Below are positions 6,470-11,831 of a stretch of DNA of 14,156 nucleotides, in pieces. Made by a program: the position numbers and the translations under genes. Origin of the DNA: Anaerolineales bacterium (GTDB lineage Bacteria > Chloroflexota > Anaerolineae > Promineifilales > Promineifilaceae); assembly GCA_020432595.1 (NCBI GenBank), contig JAGQGA010000045.1, positions 1-14,156 on the forward strand, written 5' to 3'. The stretch's first letter is position 1. The number at the start of each line of letters is the position of its first letter. The notes below the pieces were generated by a model. The model saw nothing but the letters and a program-made list of their open reading frames with translations. It had not been told where the DNA came from and did not search any database.

Positions 6470-7509
6470 GCAAACGACGAGGACTTGGCCGCGGGCTGGG
6501 TGCCCTGATCCCCAACGAAAATTTACAGGCTGAGCCATCAGCCCAAAGCAGCGTACAGACCGTGCCGGTCGGTTCCATCCAGCCCAACCCCCATCAGCCG
6601 CGCATGATGATGGATGAGGACAAGCTGACGGAGTTGGCAGATTCAATCAAGGAGCATGGTCTGATCCAGCCGCTAATTGTGACCAAGGCCGGGGAAGAGG
6701 GGTATTACCTCATCGCCGGGGAGCGGCGCTGGCGGGCTTCGCAAAAGGCGGGGTTGACCCAGGTGCCGGTGGTGGTGAAGGAAGCGACGCCGCAGGCGAT
6801 GCTGGAATTAGCCATCATTGAAAATATTCAGCGAGCCGATTTGAACCCGCTGGAAGAGGCGTTTGCCTACCAACAGCTAATGGATGAGTTTGGGCTAACG
6901 CAGGAGCAGGTGGCGCAGCGGGTGGGCAAGGGGCGCTCGACGGTGGCAAACTTGGTGCGGCTGCTGGGGTTGCCGGAAGCGATTCAGGAGGGGGTGTCAA
7001 ACGGCCGTTTGTCCGGTGCCCACGCCCGCGCCCTGCTGCCTCTCCCCACCCCCGACATGCAAACCCACGGCATGGAACTCGTCATTGGCCTGGCACTCAA
7101 CGTCCGCCAAACCGAAACCTTGGCAAAACTACTGCCGCTGGGTCTACCTGAAACCGTCATGGAAGCTGTGCTGCTGGGCAACATCAGCCTTGGTCATGCC
7201 CAAGCCCTGGCGGTGCTGCCCACCCCCGAAATGCAGAGCAATGTCACCAGCCAAATCATTGCCCGCCAGCTTACCGTGATGGAAACCGAAGCCCTGGTGA
7301 AGCGGTTGCAGGCCAAGAAAAAACCCGCCGCCAAAATCAGAACCAGAATGCCGGCCGAGCTTGTCTCCCTGCGCGACCAGTTTGAACACGCCCTCGGTAC
7401 CCGTGTTAGTATTGAGAAAAGCGGTAAAGGGGGCAAAATAGTTCTCCATTACTACTCGAATGAGGAGCTGCAAGCAATTTACGACGCGATTATTGGTGAG
7501 CAGGAATAG
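6466..7509 (+). CDS. parB: Chromosome-partitioning protein ParB (Spo0J-like) with an internal duplication
   Basis: A protein of 347 aa, longer than B. subtilis Spo0J (282). The N terminus RRGLGRGLGALI is the ParA-stimulating tail typical of chromosomal ParB. The CTP-binding motifs are intact: GERRWRA (85-91) and ENIQRADLNPLEEA (119-132). The helix-turn-helix that reads parS follows at about 145-167 (TQEQVAQRVGKGRSTVANLV). The next region, which in Spo0J occurs once (LSxGHAxxLL ... LNVRQxExL), occurs here twice in tandem with a period of exactly 58 residues (168-225 and 226-283). A basic linker (KKKPAAKIRTR) and a C-terminal dimerisation domain follow. The extra length relative to Spo0J is largely explained by the duplication. 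It is co-transcribed with parA. No good parS site was found in the window. Confidence 0.96.
   Translation: MSKRRGLGRGLGALIPNENLQAEPSAQSSVQTVPVGSIQPNPHQPRMMMDEDKLTELADSIKEHGLIQPLIVTKAGEEGYYLIAGERRWRASQKAGLTQVPVVVKEATPQAMLELAIIENIQRADLNPLEEAFAYQQLMDEFGLTQEQVAQRVGKGRSTVANLVRLLGLPEAIQEGVSNGRLSGAHARALLPLPTPDMQTHGMELVIGLALNVRQTETLAKLLPLGLPETVMEAVLLGNISLGHAQALAVLPTPEMQSNVTSQIIARQLTVMETEALVKRLQAKKKPAAKIRTRMPAELVSLRDQFEHALGTRVSIEKSGKGGKIVLHYYSNEELQAIYDAIIGEQE
6967..7314 (+). repeat. Tandem 174-bp in-frame duplication within parB
   Basis: Codons 168-225 (6967-7140) and 226-283 (7141-7314) align without gaps. I count 26 identical residues of 58, including GLPE, H186/H244, LPTP, MQ and the TE-x-L-x-K end. 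The copies are too diverged at the DNA level to be recent. The first unit keeps the canonical LNVRQTE; the second has LTVMETE. Confidence 0.8.
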
Positions 7510-7543
7510 GCGGTGAGACTACAAGACTGAAACTAAAAAGGTT

Positions 7544-7606
7544 ATCCAAGATGTCGCAGATTTCGCAAATGCAAGAAAAATCTGTGTCATCTGCGAAATC
7601 TTGGAT
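7544..7606. repeat. Long near-perfect inverted repeat downstream of parB
   Basis: ATCCAAGAT (7544-7552) and ATCTTGGAT (7598-7606) form the outer stem. After one mismatch, TCGCAGAT (7554-7561) pairs with ATCTGCGA (7589-7596). In all 17 of 18 positions pair around a 27-nt loop. A competing 10-bp pairing is possible: AGATTTCGCA in the left half with TGCGAAATCT in the right. There is no T-run, so it is not a standard terminator. It looks like a REP or BIME-type intergenic element. Confidence 0.65.
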
Positions 7607-7635
7607 GTTGCTCCTCATAAAAACCCCTTTCTAAA

Positions 7636-7665
7636 TTGGCACGTGTGAAATAATTCACTTATACT
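7636..7665 (+). promoter_or_regulatory. Candidate promoter ahead of the aminotransferase gene
   Basis: TTGGCA (7636-7641), an 18-nt spacer and TATACT (7660-7665) form a fair sigma70-like promoter, with transcription starting near 7672. It would give a leader of about 93 nt that contains the terminator-like hairpin at 7693-7718. Confidence 0.4.
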
Positions 7666-7692
7666 CTGGTTCCCACCATTTGCTGCGGCCGC

Positions 7693-7718
7693 AAGCACCG
7701 TTTCGGTGCTTCTTTTTT
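7693..7718 (+). terminator. Intrinsic terminator between parB and the aminotransferase gene
   Basis: AAGCACCG-TTT-CGGTGCTT is a perfect 8-bp stem with a 3-nt loop, followed by C and six T. It can end parAB transcripts. Because a candidate promoter lies just upstream (7636-7665) and the next start codon is at 7765, it could also act as an attenuator. A perfect palindrome TGCGGCCGCA (7684-7693) directly abuts it and might form an alternative hairpin. Confidence 0.85.
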
Positions 7719-7764
7719 GCGTGTTGCGCGAGCAAAACAGATTTTTGATTGGGAGAAAAGAAAC

Positions 7765-9018
7765 ATGGAAACGCTGGAATCACTCCAGGCACAGTATGAA
7801 GCCGTGAAGGCACTTGGTTTAAAGCTCAATATGCAGCGGGGGCAGCCGAGTGATGCGGATTTTGATTTGTCGAATGGGTTATTAACGGCCGTTACCGAAG
7901 ACACCGACCTCACCACCCCCAGCGGCATCGCCCTACGCAACTACCCCGGAGGCGTGGCCGGGTTGCCCGAAGCGCGGGAACTATTCGCCCCCGTTTTGCG
8001 CGTCCGCCCCGAAGAAATGATCGTGGGCAACAATGCCAGCCTCGAACTCATGGGCGACGTGCTGATGTGGGGCTTGCTGCGCGGCCTAAAAGACAGTGAC
8101 CGTCCCTGGGTGCAGCAATCCCCTAAAATGATCGTCACTGTTCCCGGCTATGATCGCCACTTCCACATTTTGGAGCAGCTTGGCATTGGTATGATCCCGG
8201 TGGAGATGACCAGCGAAGGGCCAGACATGGACGCGGTGGAAGCCATTGCTGCCTCTGACCCGTCAGTGAAAGGCATCTTTTTTGTTCCTACCTACAGCAA
8301 CCCCACCGGCGACACCGTTTCGGCGGCCACGGTGGAACGGCTGGCGGCAATGAAAACGGCCGCTGCCGACTTCACCATTTTGGCTGACGACGCCTACGCT
8401 GTTCATCACCTGACCGATACCCCCGCCACCCCGCCACCCAACCTGCTCCGCGCCTGCGAAGCGGCCGGGAACCCTGACCGAGTCTACCTTTTTGGCTCTA
8501 CCTCCAAAATTACCTTTGCCGGAGCCGGGGTTGGCTTTATGGCAACCAGCACCGCCAACGTTGCCTACATCAGCAAGCTGCTGGGGGCAACCACTATTGG
8601 CCCCAACAAAATTGAGCAATACCGCCACGTTCGCTTTCTCACCAGCTACCCCGGCGGTATTGCCGGGCTGATGCGCCAACACGCCCAACTGCTCAAACCC
8701 AAATTTGACGCGGTGCAAACGGTGCTGGGCGAAGAATTGGGCGACAGCGGGCTGGCAAGCTGGACAAACCCGCAGGGTGGCTACTTTGTTAGCCTGGACA
8801 CCGCCCAGCCGGTGGCTGACCGGGTGGTGGCATTGGCAAATGCGGCCGGGGTCTCCCTCACCCCCGCCGGAGCGACCTACCCCGGCCAAAAAGACCCCCA
8901 CAACCGCAACATTCGCCTGTCCCCCAGCCGGCCGCCCGTAGCCGAGGTGGAGCAGGCGATGAAAATTGTGGCGTTGTGTGTGAAGTTGGCTTCGGCGGAG
9001 TTTTCGGCCGGTAAGTAA
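7765..9018 (+). CDS. Aspartate aminotransferase-like enzyme, subgroup Ic (Aminotran_MocR, PF12897-like)
   Basis: A protein of 417 aa with a complete fold-type-I PLP aminotransferase and no DNA-binding domain. The key residues are in place: N179 in SNPTG, D208 and Y211 in ADDAY, the PLP lysine K248 in GSTSKITFAGAGVGF, and the carboxylate-binding R384 in NIRLSPS. The N-terminal MQRGQPSDADFDLSNGLL and the NNASLELMGDVLMWGL segment resemble the Corynebacterium AspT group (Ic) rather than classical AspC. The expected reaction is aspartate + 2-oxoglutarate to oxaloacetate + glutamate in the cytoplasm, but substrate range is inferred from family only. ATG 7765 has GGGAG nine nt upstream; a frame extension back to 7717 would begin in the terminator tail and lacks such a site. 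A strong terminator follows at 9023-9061, so it is probably transcribed alone. Confidence 0.87.
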   Translation: METLESLQAQYEAVKALGLKLNMQRGQPSDADFDLSNGLLTAVTEDTDLTTPSGIALRNYPGGVAGLPEARELFAPVLRVRPEEMIVGNNASLELMGDVLMWGLLRGLKDSDRPWVQQSPKMIVTVPGYDRHFHILEQLGIGMIPVEMTSEGPDMDAVEAIAASDPSVKGIFFVPTYSNPTGDTVSAATVERLAAMKTAAADFTILADDAYAVHHLTDTPATPPPNLLRACEAAGNPDRVYLFGSTSKITFAGAGVGFMATSTANVAYISKLLGATTIGPNKIEQYRHVRFLTSYPGGIAGLMRQHAQLLKPKFDAVQTVLGEELGDSGLASWTNPQGGYFVSLDTAQPVADRVVALANAAGVSLTPAGATYPGQKDPHNRNIRLSPSRPPVAEVEQAMKIVALCVKLASAEFSAGK

Positions 9019-9022
9019 GGAT

Positions 9023-9061
9023 AAAAAAGACCGAGTTTCTGGCGAAAACCCGGTCTTTTTT
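9023..9061. terminator. Strong, probably bidirectional intrinsic terminator after the aminotransferase
   Basis: AAAAAAGACCG (9023-9033) and CGGTCTTTTTT (9051-9061) form an 11-bp stem. GTTT (9035-9038) with AAAC (9046-9049) adds an inner stem. A run of A on one side and of T on the other allows termination on both strands. It starts 4 bp after the aminotransferase stop. Confidence 0.92.
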
Positions 9062-9451
9062 GATTAAGATGGGGGGAGAGCCGTTTTCTCCCGCATCTTG
9101 CCACGCCATTCTTTGCTGTGTAAGCGTCTGTTTTGACCGCTTTGTCATACAGGCATCTTTCTGCTCCTTCATTATCCCCTTTCGGGTCTTGCTCTGTCCC
9201 TTTTTTGACCTAGTAACAACTTACAGCAATCTGTAATTAATTTTTTAACGCAACACCGTTATAGTACTATAGTACTATTAATTTTGGATATTTTCATTGT
9301 CCTTACATGACATCTACGTATTCAAAAGCCCGTATTTGTCACAACATCATCTTCCCTGGGAAGGAGGCCAAAACCATATATCTAGAAATGCTGCCAATGA
9401 TTAGATTACAGTAAATTGGAGACAGAAATTAAAAAATAAATGAGGAATAAA
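9062..9451. other. A+T-richer intergenic region with no gene seen
   Basis: The region between the aminotransferase terminator and the secreted protein gene contains no convincing ORF. It holds the 18-bp palindrome at 9261-9278, a neighbouring TAACG/CGTTA inverted repeat (9246-9250, 9257-9261), and CTTCCC-T-GGGAAG (9351-9363). The last overlaps AAGGAGG at 9361-9367, a ribosome-site-like string with no start codon at a proper distance. The real start of the next gene has its own site at 9442-9445. No clean -35/-10 pair was found. Confidence 0.5.
9261..9278. repeat. Perfect 18-bp palindrome (tandem TAGTACTA)
   Basis: ATAGTACTATAGTACTAT equals its own reverse complement over all 18 bases and contains two overlapping copies of the palindrome ATAGTACTAT. 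It lies about 170 bp upstream of the secreted protein gene. It may be an operator or a cruciform-forming site; no family was recognised. Confidence 0.6.
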
Positions 9452-10009
9452 ATGAAAAAGCGACAGTTGATGATAAGTTTTCTGATTGGTGTTGTTGTAA
9501 TGAGCATGGTAGTTGGAACAGCTTTTGCCAAAAAGCCCTTAACGACCCTGCTATTTGACGAGGTTCCCTTTCAGCCAATAGATGGTCTCAAGGTCAATGG
9601 CGTAGACTTTCAGTTCCAAGTTAATGGTACACCCTCCAATGATGCTCGCTACAATACTGCTGGGCTACCGCCTTTGTTTGAGTACGTTCAGTGCCCGTGT
9701 CTCGAAGGCAACTCACGAGGCGTGTTAACAATGACCTTTGACAAACCAACAACCGAGATTGAGTTTGGGGTTGCACTCAACACAGTATTCCCCTTGCCAG
9801 AAGGTGTAACGGTTGAGCTATATCGGCCAGGTGCTGGAATGCTTCGTCAAACAGTCTCTTTGGAAACCTCTAATGAAATTTTCTTTACCGAAGGAATGTT
9901 TAGCTATTCTGGCCCGGCCGTTAAAACCATGGTTATTACATTTGATTGGTTTCATGCTGCTCGATTTATTCTAGACAATCTAACCTATCATGAACATCCT
10001 AACTCCTAA
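9452..10009 (+). CDS. Small secreted protein of unknown function, beta-rich
   Basis: A protein of 185 aa. A classic signal peptide is visible: MKKRQ, then a hydrophobic stretch to about residue 23, then AFA-KK with likely cleavage after Ala26. The mature part is rich in alternating beta-strand patterns. Its order (GLKVNGVDFQF, GVLTMTFDKPTTEIEFGVAL, VTVELYR, FSYSG, KTMVITFDW, FILDNLTYHE) resembles the beta-sandwich domains of PEP-CTERM-type exported proteins, but no C-terminal sorting signal or membrane anchor is present. Two cysteines stand close together (C81-P-C83). ATG 9452 is preferred to ATG 9440 because GAGG (9442-9445) lies six nt before it. The gene has lower G+C (45-48% in two lines counted) than the aminotransferase (62% in one line) and no palindrome copies. 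A hairpin follows the stop. I do not recognise a specific function. Confidence 0.75.
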   Translation: MKKRQLMISFLIGVVVMSMVVGTAFAKKPLTTLLFDEVPFQPIDGLKVNGVDFQFQVNGTPSNDARYNTAGLPPLFEYVQCPCLEGNSRGVLTMTFDKPTTEIEFGVALNTVFPLPEGVTVELYRPGAGMLRQTVSLETSNEIFFTEGMFSYSGPAVKTMVITFDWFHAARFILDNLTYHEHPNS

Positions 10010-10036
10010 AGAATAGGAATTAGTAGCTAACAACGA

Positions 10037-10079
10037 AGGCTGGGAAGTAATCTAAGAAACTTTCTTACTTTCCCAGCCT
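10037..10079 (+). terminator. Hairpin terminator after the secreted protein gene
   Basis: AGGCTGGGAA (10037-10046) pairs with TTCCCAGCCT (10070-10079). GTAA with TTAC extends the stem after one bulged T, around a 14-nt loop. The T-run after it is weak (CAACCTTTT), so termination efficiency is uncertain. Confidence 0.6.
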
Positions 10080-10114
10080 CAACCTTTTATCCGTCAATGT
10101 CTTTGAAGATTTGT

Positions 10115-10342
10115 TTAAGCTTTACGTATTTTGGCCGTGACTAATCTGTAGCCAGCATCCAGGAATGACACGCCTAGAATGGCGTGGTTTTTTGTTGCCC
10201 ATACGCCGCTGGCGAGGTCATTCTGCAGCTTTTGCAACCCCTCGGACAGGTTTTTGATTTTGGCAAAAGGCGACATGGCTTGTCGCACCTGGCTGCTGAG
10301 ATACGCTTCTGGCCGCTGCCAGAAGGAGGTGAAGAAAGCATC
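10115..10342 (-). pseudogene. 3' remnant of a class I SAM methyltransferase gene (paralogue of 11085-11831)
   Basis: On the - strand this stretch reads 75 codons plus a TAA stop that match the last 75 residues of the intact methyltransferase. Shared stretches include FWQRP, AYLSSQVRQAMSPFAKI, NLSEGLQKL, NDLASGVWA and KNHAILGV. I count 12 amino-acid differences. An in-frame TAA (10343-10345) lies immediately upstream and no start codon is suitable, so it is not an expressed full gene. In nucleotides, 10131-10349 and 11101-11319 differ at about 32 of 219 positions with no gaps. Well under half of the changes alter the protein, which suggests that the two copies diverged while both were functional, before this one lost its 5' two-thirds. 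The break lies about 17 bp from the antitoxin stop, so the toxin-antitoxin pair occupies the place of the lost part. Confidence 0.88.
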
Positions 10343-10362
10343 TTAGCAGAAATATCTTATAA

Positions 10363-10623
10363 TTAGACGGAGTACACAGACACAAGAATTTCTCGTTCAG
10401 CTTTTTGCTGGCCGCGCACCGTTTCTTCAATTCGCTTCAAAACATTTGCAGCGTAATAGCGGGTGCCGCATTCCGTGCAAACGCCAGCCGGGACATGCTC
10501 GAACAAGATGTAGGTGTCTTTAAATTTGCGGTAGAGCGTTACCTCTTTTTCCACAATACTGCCACCGCAATACTCACAGTTTTCGCCATCCCAAAAACCA
10601 GTTGTTTGATGATTGTCACTCAT
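10363..10623 (-). CDS. YgiT-type zinc-finger antitoxin
   Basis: A protein of 86 aa. Two CxxC pairs (C16-EY-C19 and C49-TE-C52, the latter in VCTECGTRYY) form the zinc site seen at the N terminus of MqsA and in the YgiT-type zinc-finger family. The C-terminal ~30 residues (LKRIEETVRGQQKAERE) are helical and charged; the HTH domain of full-length MqsA is absent. Such small proteins are usually encoded next to a DUF4258 or related RNase-type toxin and neutralise it. It starts 2 bp after the toxin gene, so one transcript is expected, with the toxin first. The ATG at 10623-10621 has no strong ribosome site and is probably coupled to toxin translation. Confidence 0.85.
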   Translation of the reverse strand: MSDNHQTTGFWDGENCEYCGGSIVEKEVTLYRKFKDTYILFEHVPAGVCTECGTRYYAANVLKRIEETVRGQQKAEREILVSVYSV

Positions 10624-10625
10624 AG

Positions 10626-10895
10626 TTAGAGCTTGTCCTCATAGACGGTAATCACCCGGACTTTATTTCCATCAGTGATTCGGCACACAACCCCAATAGG
10701 TCGCCCATCAAGTGCAATACCAATGACTTCAAATTTGTCATCTTTAGGCCATGTGCGACGGATTTTGCCGTTCAAAAGACCGTGTTCAACGTCATAGACC
10801 GTAAGATCATCTTCCATGGCCTCATCATCTGCATGTTCGGTCAAATAATAGAGGCCATAGCGAACCAGTGCTTGAATTTGCTTGATCTTACTCAA
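10626..10895 (-). CDS. DUF4258-like toxin of a toxin-antitoxin pair
   Basis: A protein of 89 aa. The pattern YYLTEHADDEAMEDDLTVYDV, with His21 followed by an acidic/Met segment, then LLNGKI and a strand-rich end (FEVIGIAL, PIGVVCRI, KVRVITVYE), fits the DUF4258 fold, which is related to BrnT/RelE-like ribonuclease toxins. The toxic activity is inferred from the family and the adjacent YgiT-type antitoxin. The only reasonable start is TTG (10895-10893) with AAGGTG a few bases upstream; no ATG precedes it in frame. A rare start codon on the toxin and ATG on the antitoxin would favour excess antitoxin. The gene contains no AACGGCCGTT copy and is poorer in G+C than the flanks. Confidence 0.82.
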   Translation of the reverse strand: MSKIKQIQALVRYGLYYLTEHADDEAMEDDLTVYDVEHGLLNGKIRRTWPKDDKFEVIGIALDGRPIGVVCRITDGNKVRVITVYEDKL

Positions 10896-10968
10896 GAGAC
10901 ACCTTGCTTTTATCCTTCCACCATGTTTGTTAGATCAAGAAACCGCAATTTCTCTACATGCTACAGAT

Positions 10969-10997
10969 AGATTACCATGCGATTACCCTTTCGACAA
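10969..10997 (-). promoter_or_regulatory. Candidate promoter of the toxin-antitoxin pair
   Basis: On the - strand TTGTCG (10997-10992), a 17-nt spacer and TAATCT (10974-10969) give a moderate promoter, with about 65 nt of leader before the toxin TTG. An inverted repeat CAGAT-CAA-ATCTG (11030-11042) lies about 30 bp upstream of its -35 and could be an operator. Each box differs from consensus at two positions. Confidence 0.25.
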
Positions 10998-11061
10998 TGG
11001 GGTGTGTCAGAGTTTGGCAACCCCTTCCACAGATCAAATCTGACCGCTAAGAACCTGTCTG

Positions 11062-11094
11062 AAAAAGAACTCTTAAAGGTCTTATCAGACCTTT
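11062..11094 (-). terminator. Terminator overlapping the methyltransferase stop codon
   Basis: AAAGGTCT (11075-11082), a TATC loop and AGACCTTT (11087-11094) form a perfect 8-bp stem. Read on the - strand it is followed by AAGAGTTCTTTTT. The TGA stop (11087-11085) lies inside the hairpin. It would separate the trmN6-methyltransferase transcript from the toxin-antitoxin pair. Confidence 0.7.
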
Positions 11095-11831
11095 CTCACC
11101 TTGGCCGTGATTAACCTGTAGCCAGCATTGAGGAATGGCACACCCAGGATGGCGTGGTTTTTTGCTGCCCAGACCCCGCTGGCAAGGTCGTTTTCCAGCT
11201 TTTGCAACCCCTCAGATAGATTTTGTATTTTGGCAAAAGGCGACATCGCTTGTCGCACCTGGCTGCTAAGATACGCTTTTGGCCGTTGCCAAAAGGCGGC
11301 GAAGAAGCCGTCTTGGCAATTGTTGGGTATTTGCAGCGGAACCATCTTCACATCGTCAAAATGTTCCGTTAGCTCGGCCAAATCGGGAAAAATGGCTTTG
11401 TCCATCTCGTGGATTTCCGGAAAGTAATCTCGCGTTAGCCAAAACGGCTCCGAGGTGGGGTCCCAAGTAATGGCGACAAACTTTTCCGTGGCCACCCGGT
11501 TTATCTCCCCAAACGCGGCGGCTCTATTGCTCCAATGGTGCATGGAAAGCACTGTCATGGCGTGGGAAAAGCTGTTGTCGGCAAAGGGCAGCTTTTCGGC
11601 AAAAGCCTGCTCAACTGGGTAAGCACCGCTTTTCCTTTGGGCAATCATTTCCGCTGACGGCTCCACTGCCACCAAATCCACCCCCGCTGGTTCATACGAC
11701 CCTGTTCCCGCACCAATGTTGACGATCCGGGTTGCCCCCTTCAGCTCCGCATAAAGCTGTTGGGCGATTTGGGGGTCGGTGCGGCGCGTCACCGCGTAGT
11801 TTGTGCCAATCTGGTCATATAATGGATTCAT
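11085..11831 (-). CDS. Class I SAM-dependent methyltransferase, substrate unknown
   Basis: A protein of 248 aa. The N-terminal half is a Methyltransf_11-type Rossmann domain: motif I VNIGAGTGSY (37-46), the acidic end of strand 2 at E57 (VAVEPSAEMI), and EKLPFADNSFSHAMTVLSMHHW for motifs II and III. The C-terminal ~75 residues are helical and are duplicated as a remnant at 10115-10342. Family members methylate small molecules, so no substrate can be named. ATG 11831 is chosen over the GTG codon directly before it because GAGG (11841-11838) is six nt upstream. The start lies inside the 3' end of the trmN6-like gene (17-bp overlap), so the two are co-transcribed and probably coupled. A hairpin covers the stop codon. 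Confidence 0.88.
   Translation of the reverse strand: MNPLYDQIGTNYAVTRRTDPQIAQQLYAELKGATRIVNIGAGTGSYEPAGVDLVAVEPSAEMIAQRKSGAYPVEQAFAEKLPFADNSFSHAMTVLSMHHWSNRAAAFGEINRVATEKFVAITWDPTSEPFWLTRDYFPEIHEMDKAIFPDLAELTEHFDDVKMVPLQIPNNCQDGFFAAFWQRPKAYLSSQVRQAMSPFAKIQNLSEGLQKLENDLASGVWAAKNHAILGVPFLNAGYRLITAKVRKV
11101..11319. repeat. Direct repeat partner of 10131-10349 (methyltransferase 3' end)
   Basis: This 219-bp segment and 10131-10349 run in the same orientation at a distance of 970 bp, with about 85% identity by hand count and no gaps. Identical blocks include TGGCAAAAGGCGACAT and TTGTCGCACCTGGCTGCT. The toxin-antitoxin genes lie between the two copies. Confidence 0.88.

Noticed and set aside
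7635..7650. CACGTG core downstream of parB as a possible parS site
   Set aside because: Outside the six-base core only about three of nine informative positions match TGTTNCACGTGAAACA. Other CACGTG hits at about 415 and 5030 match no better. A lineage-specific parS cannot be excluded.
7717..7764. Upstream extension of the aminotransferase start
   Set aside because: It begins inside the T-run of the terminator and has no ribosome site; ATG 7765 has GGGAG at nine nt.
9361..9390. AAGGAGG at 9361-9367 followed by a short frame starting at ATG 9388 (8 codons)
   Set aside because: The spacing to ATG is 20 nt and the frame is tiny; the next gene has its own ribosome site.
10184..10366. Open frame on the + strand over the methyltransferase remnant
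   Set aside because: It is a shadow of the - strand remnant; the corresponding sequence in the intact gene is coding on the other strand.
10010..11084. Insertion sequence or integrase around the toxin-antitoxin pair
   Set aside because: No transposase or integrase frame, no terminal inverted repeats and no tRNA-like attachment site were seen; the direct repeats are methyltransferase coding DNA.
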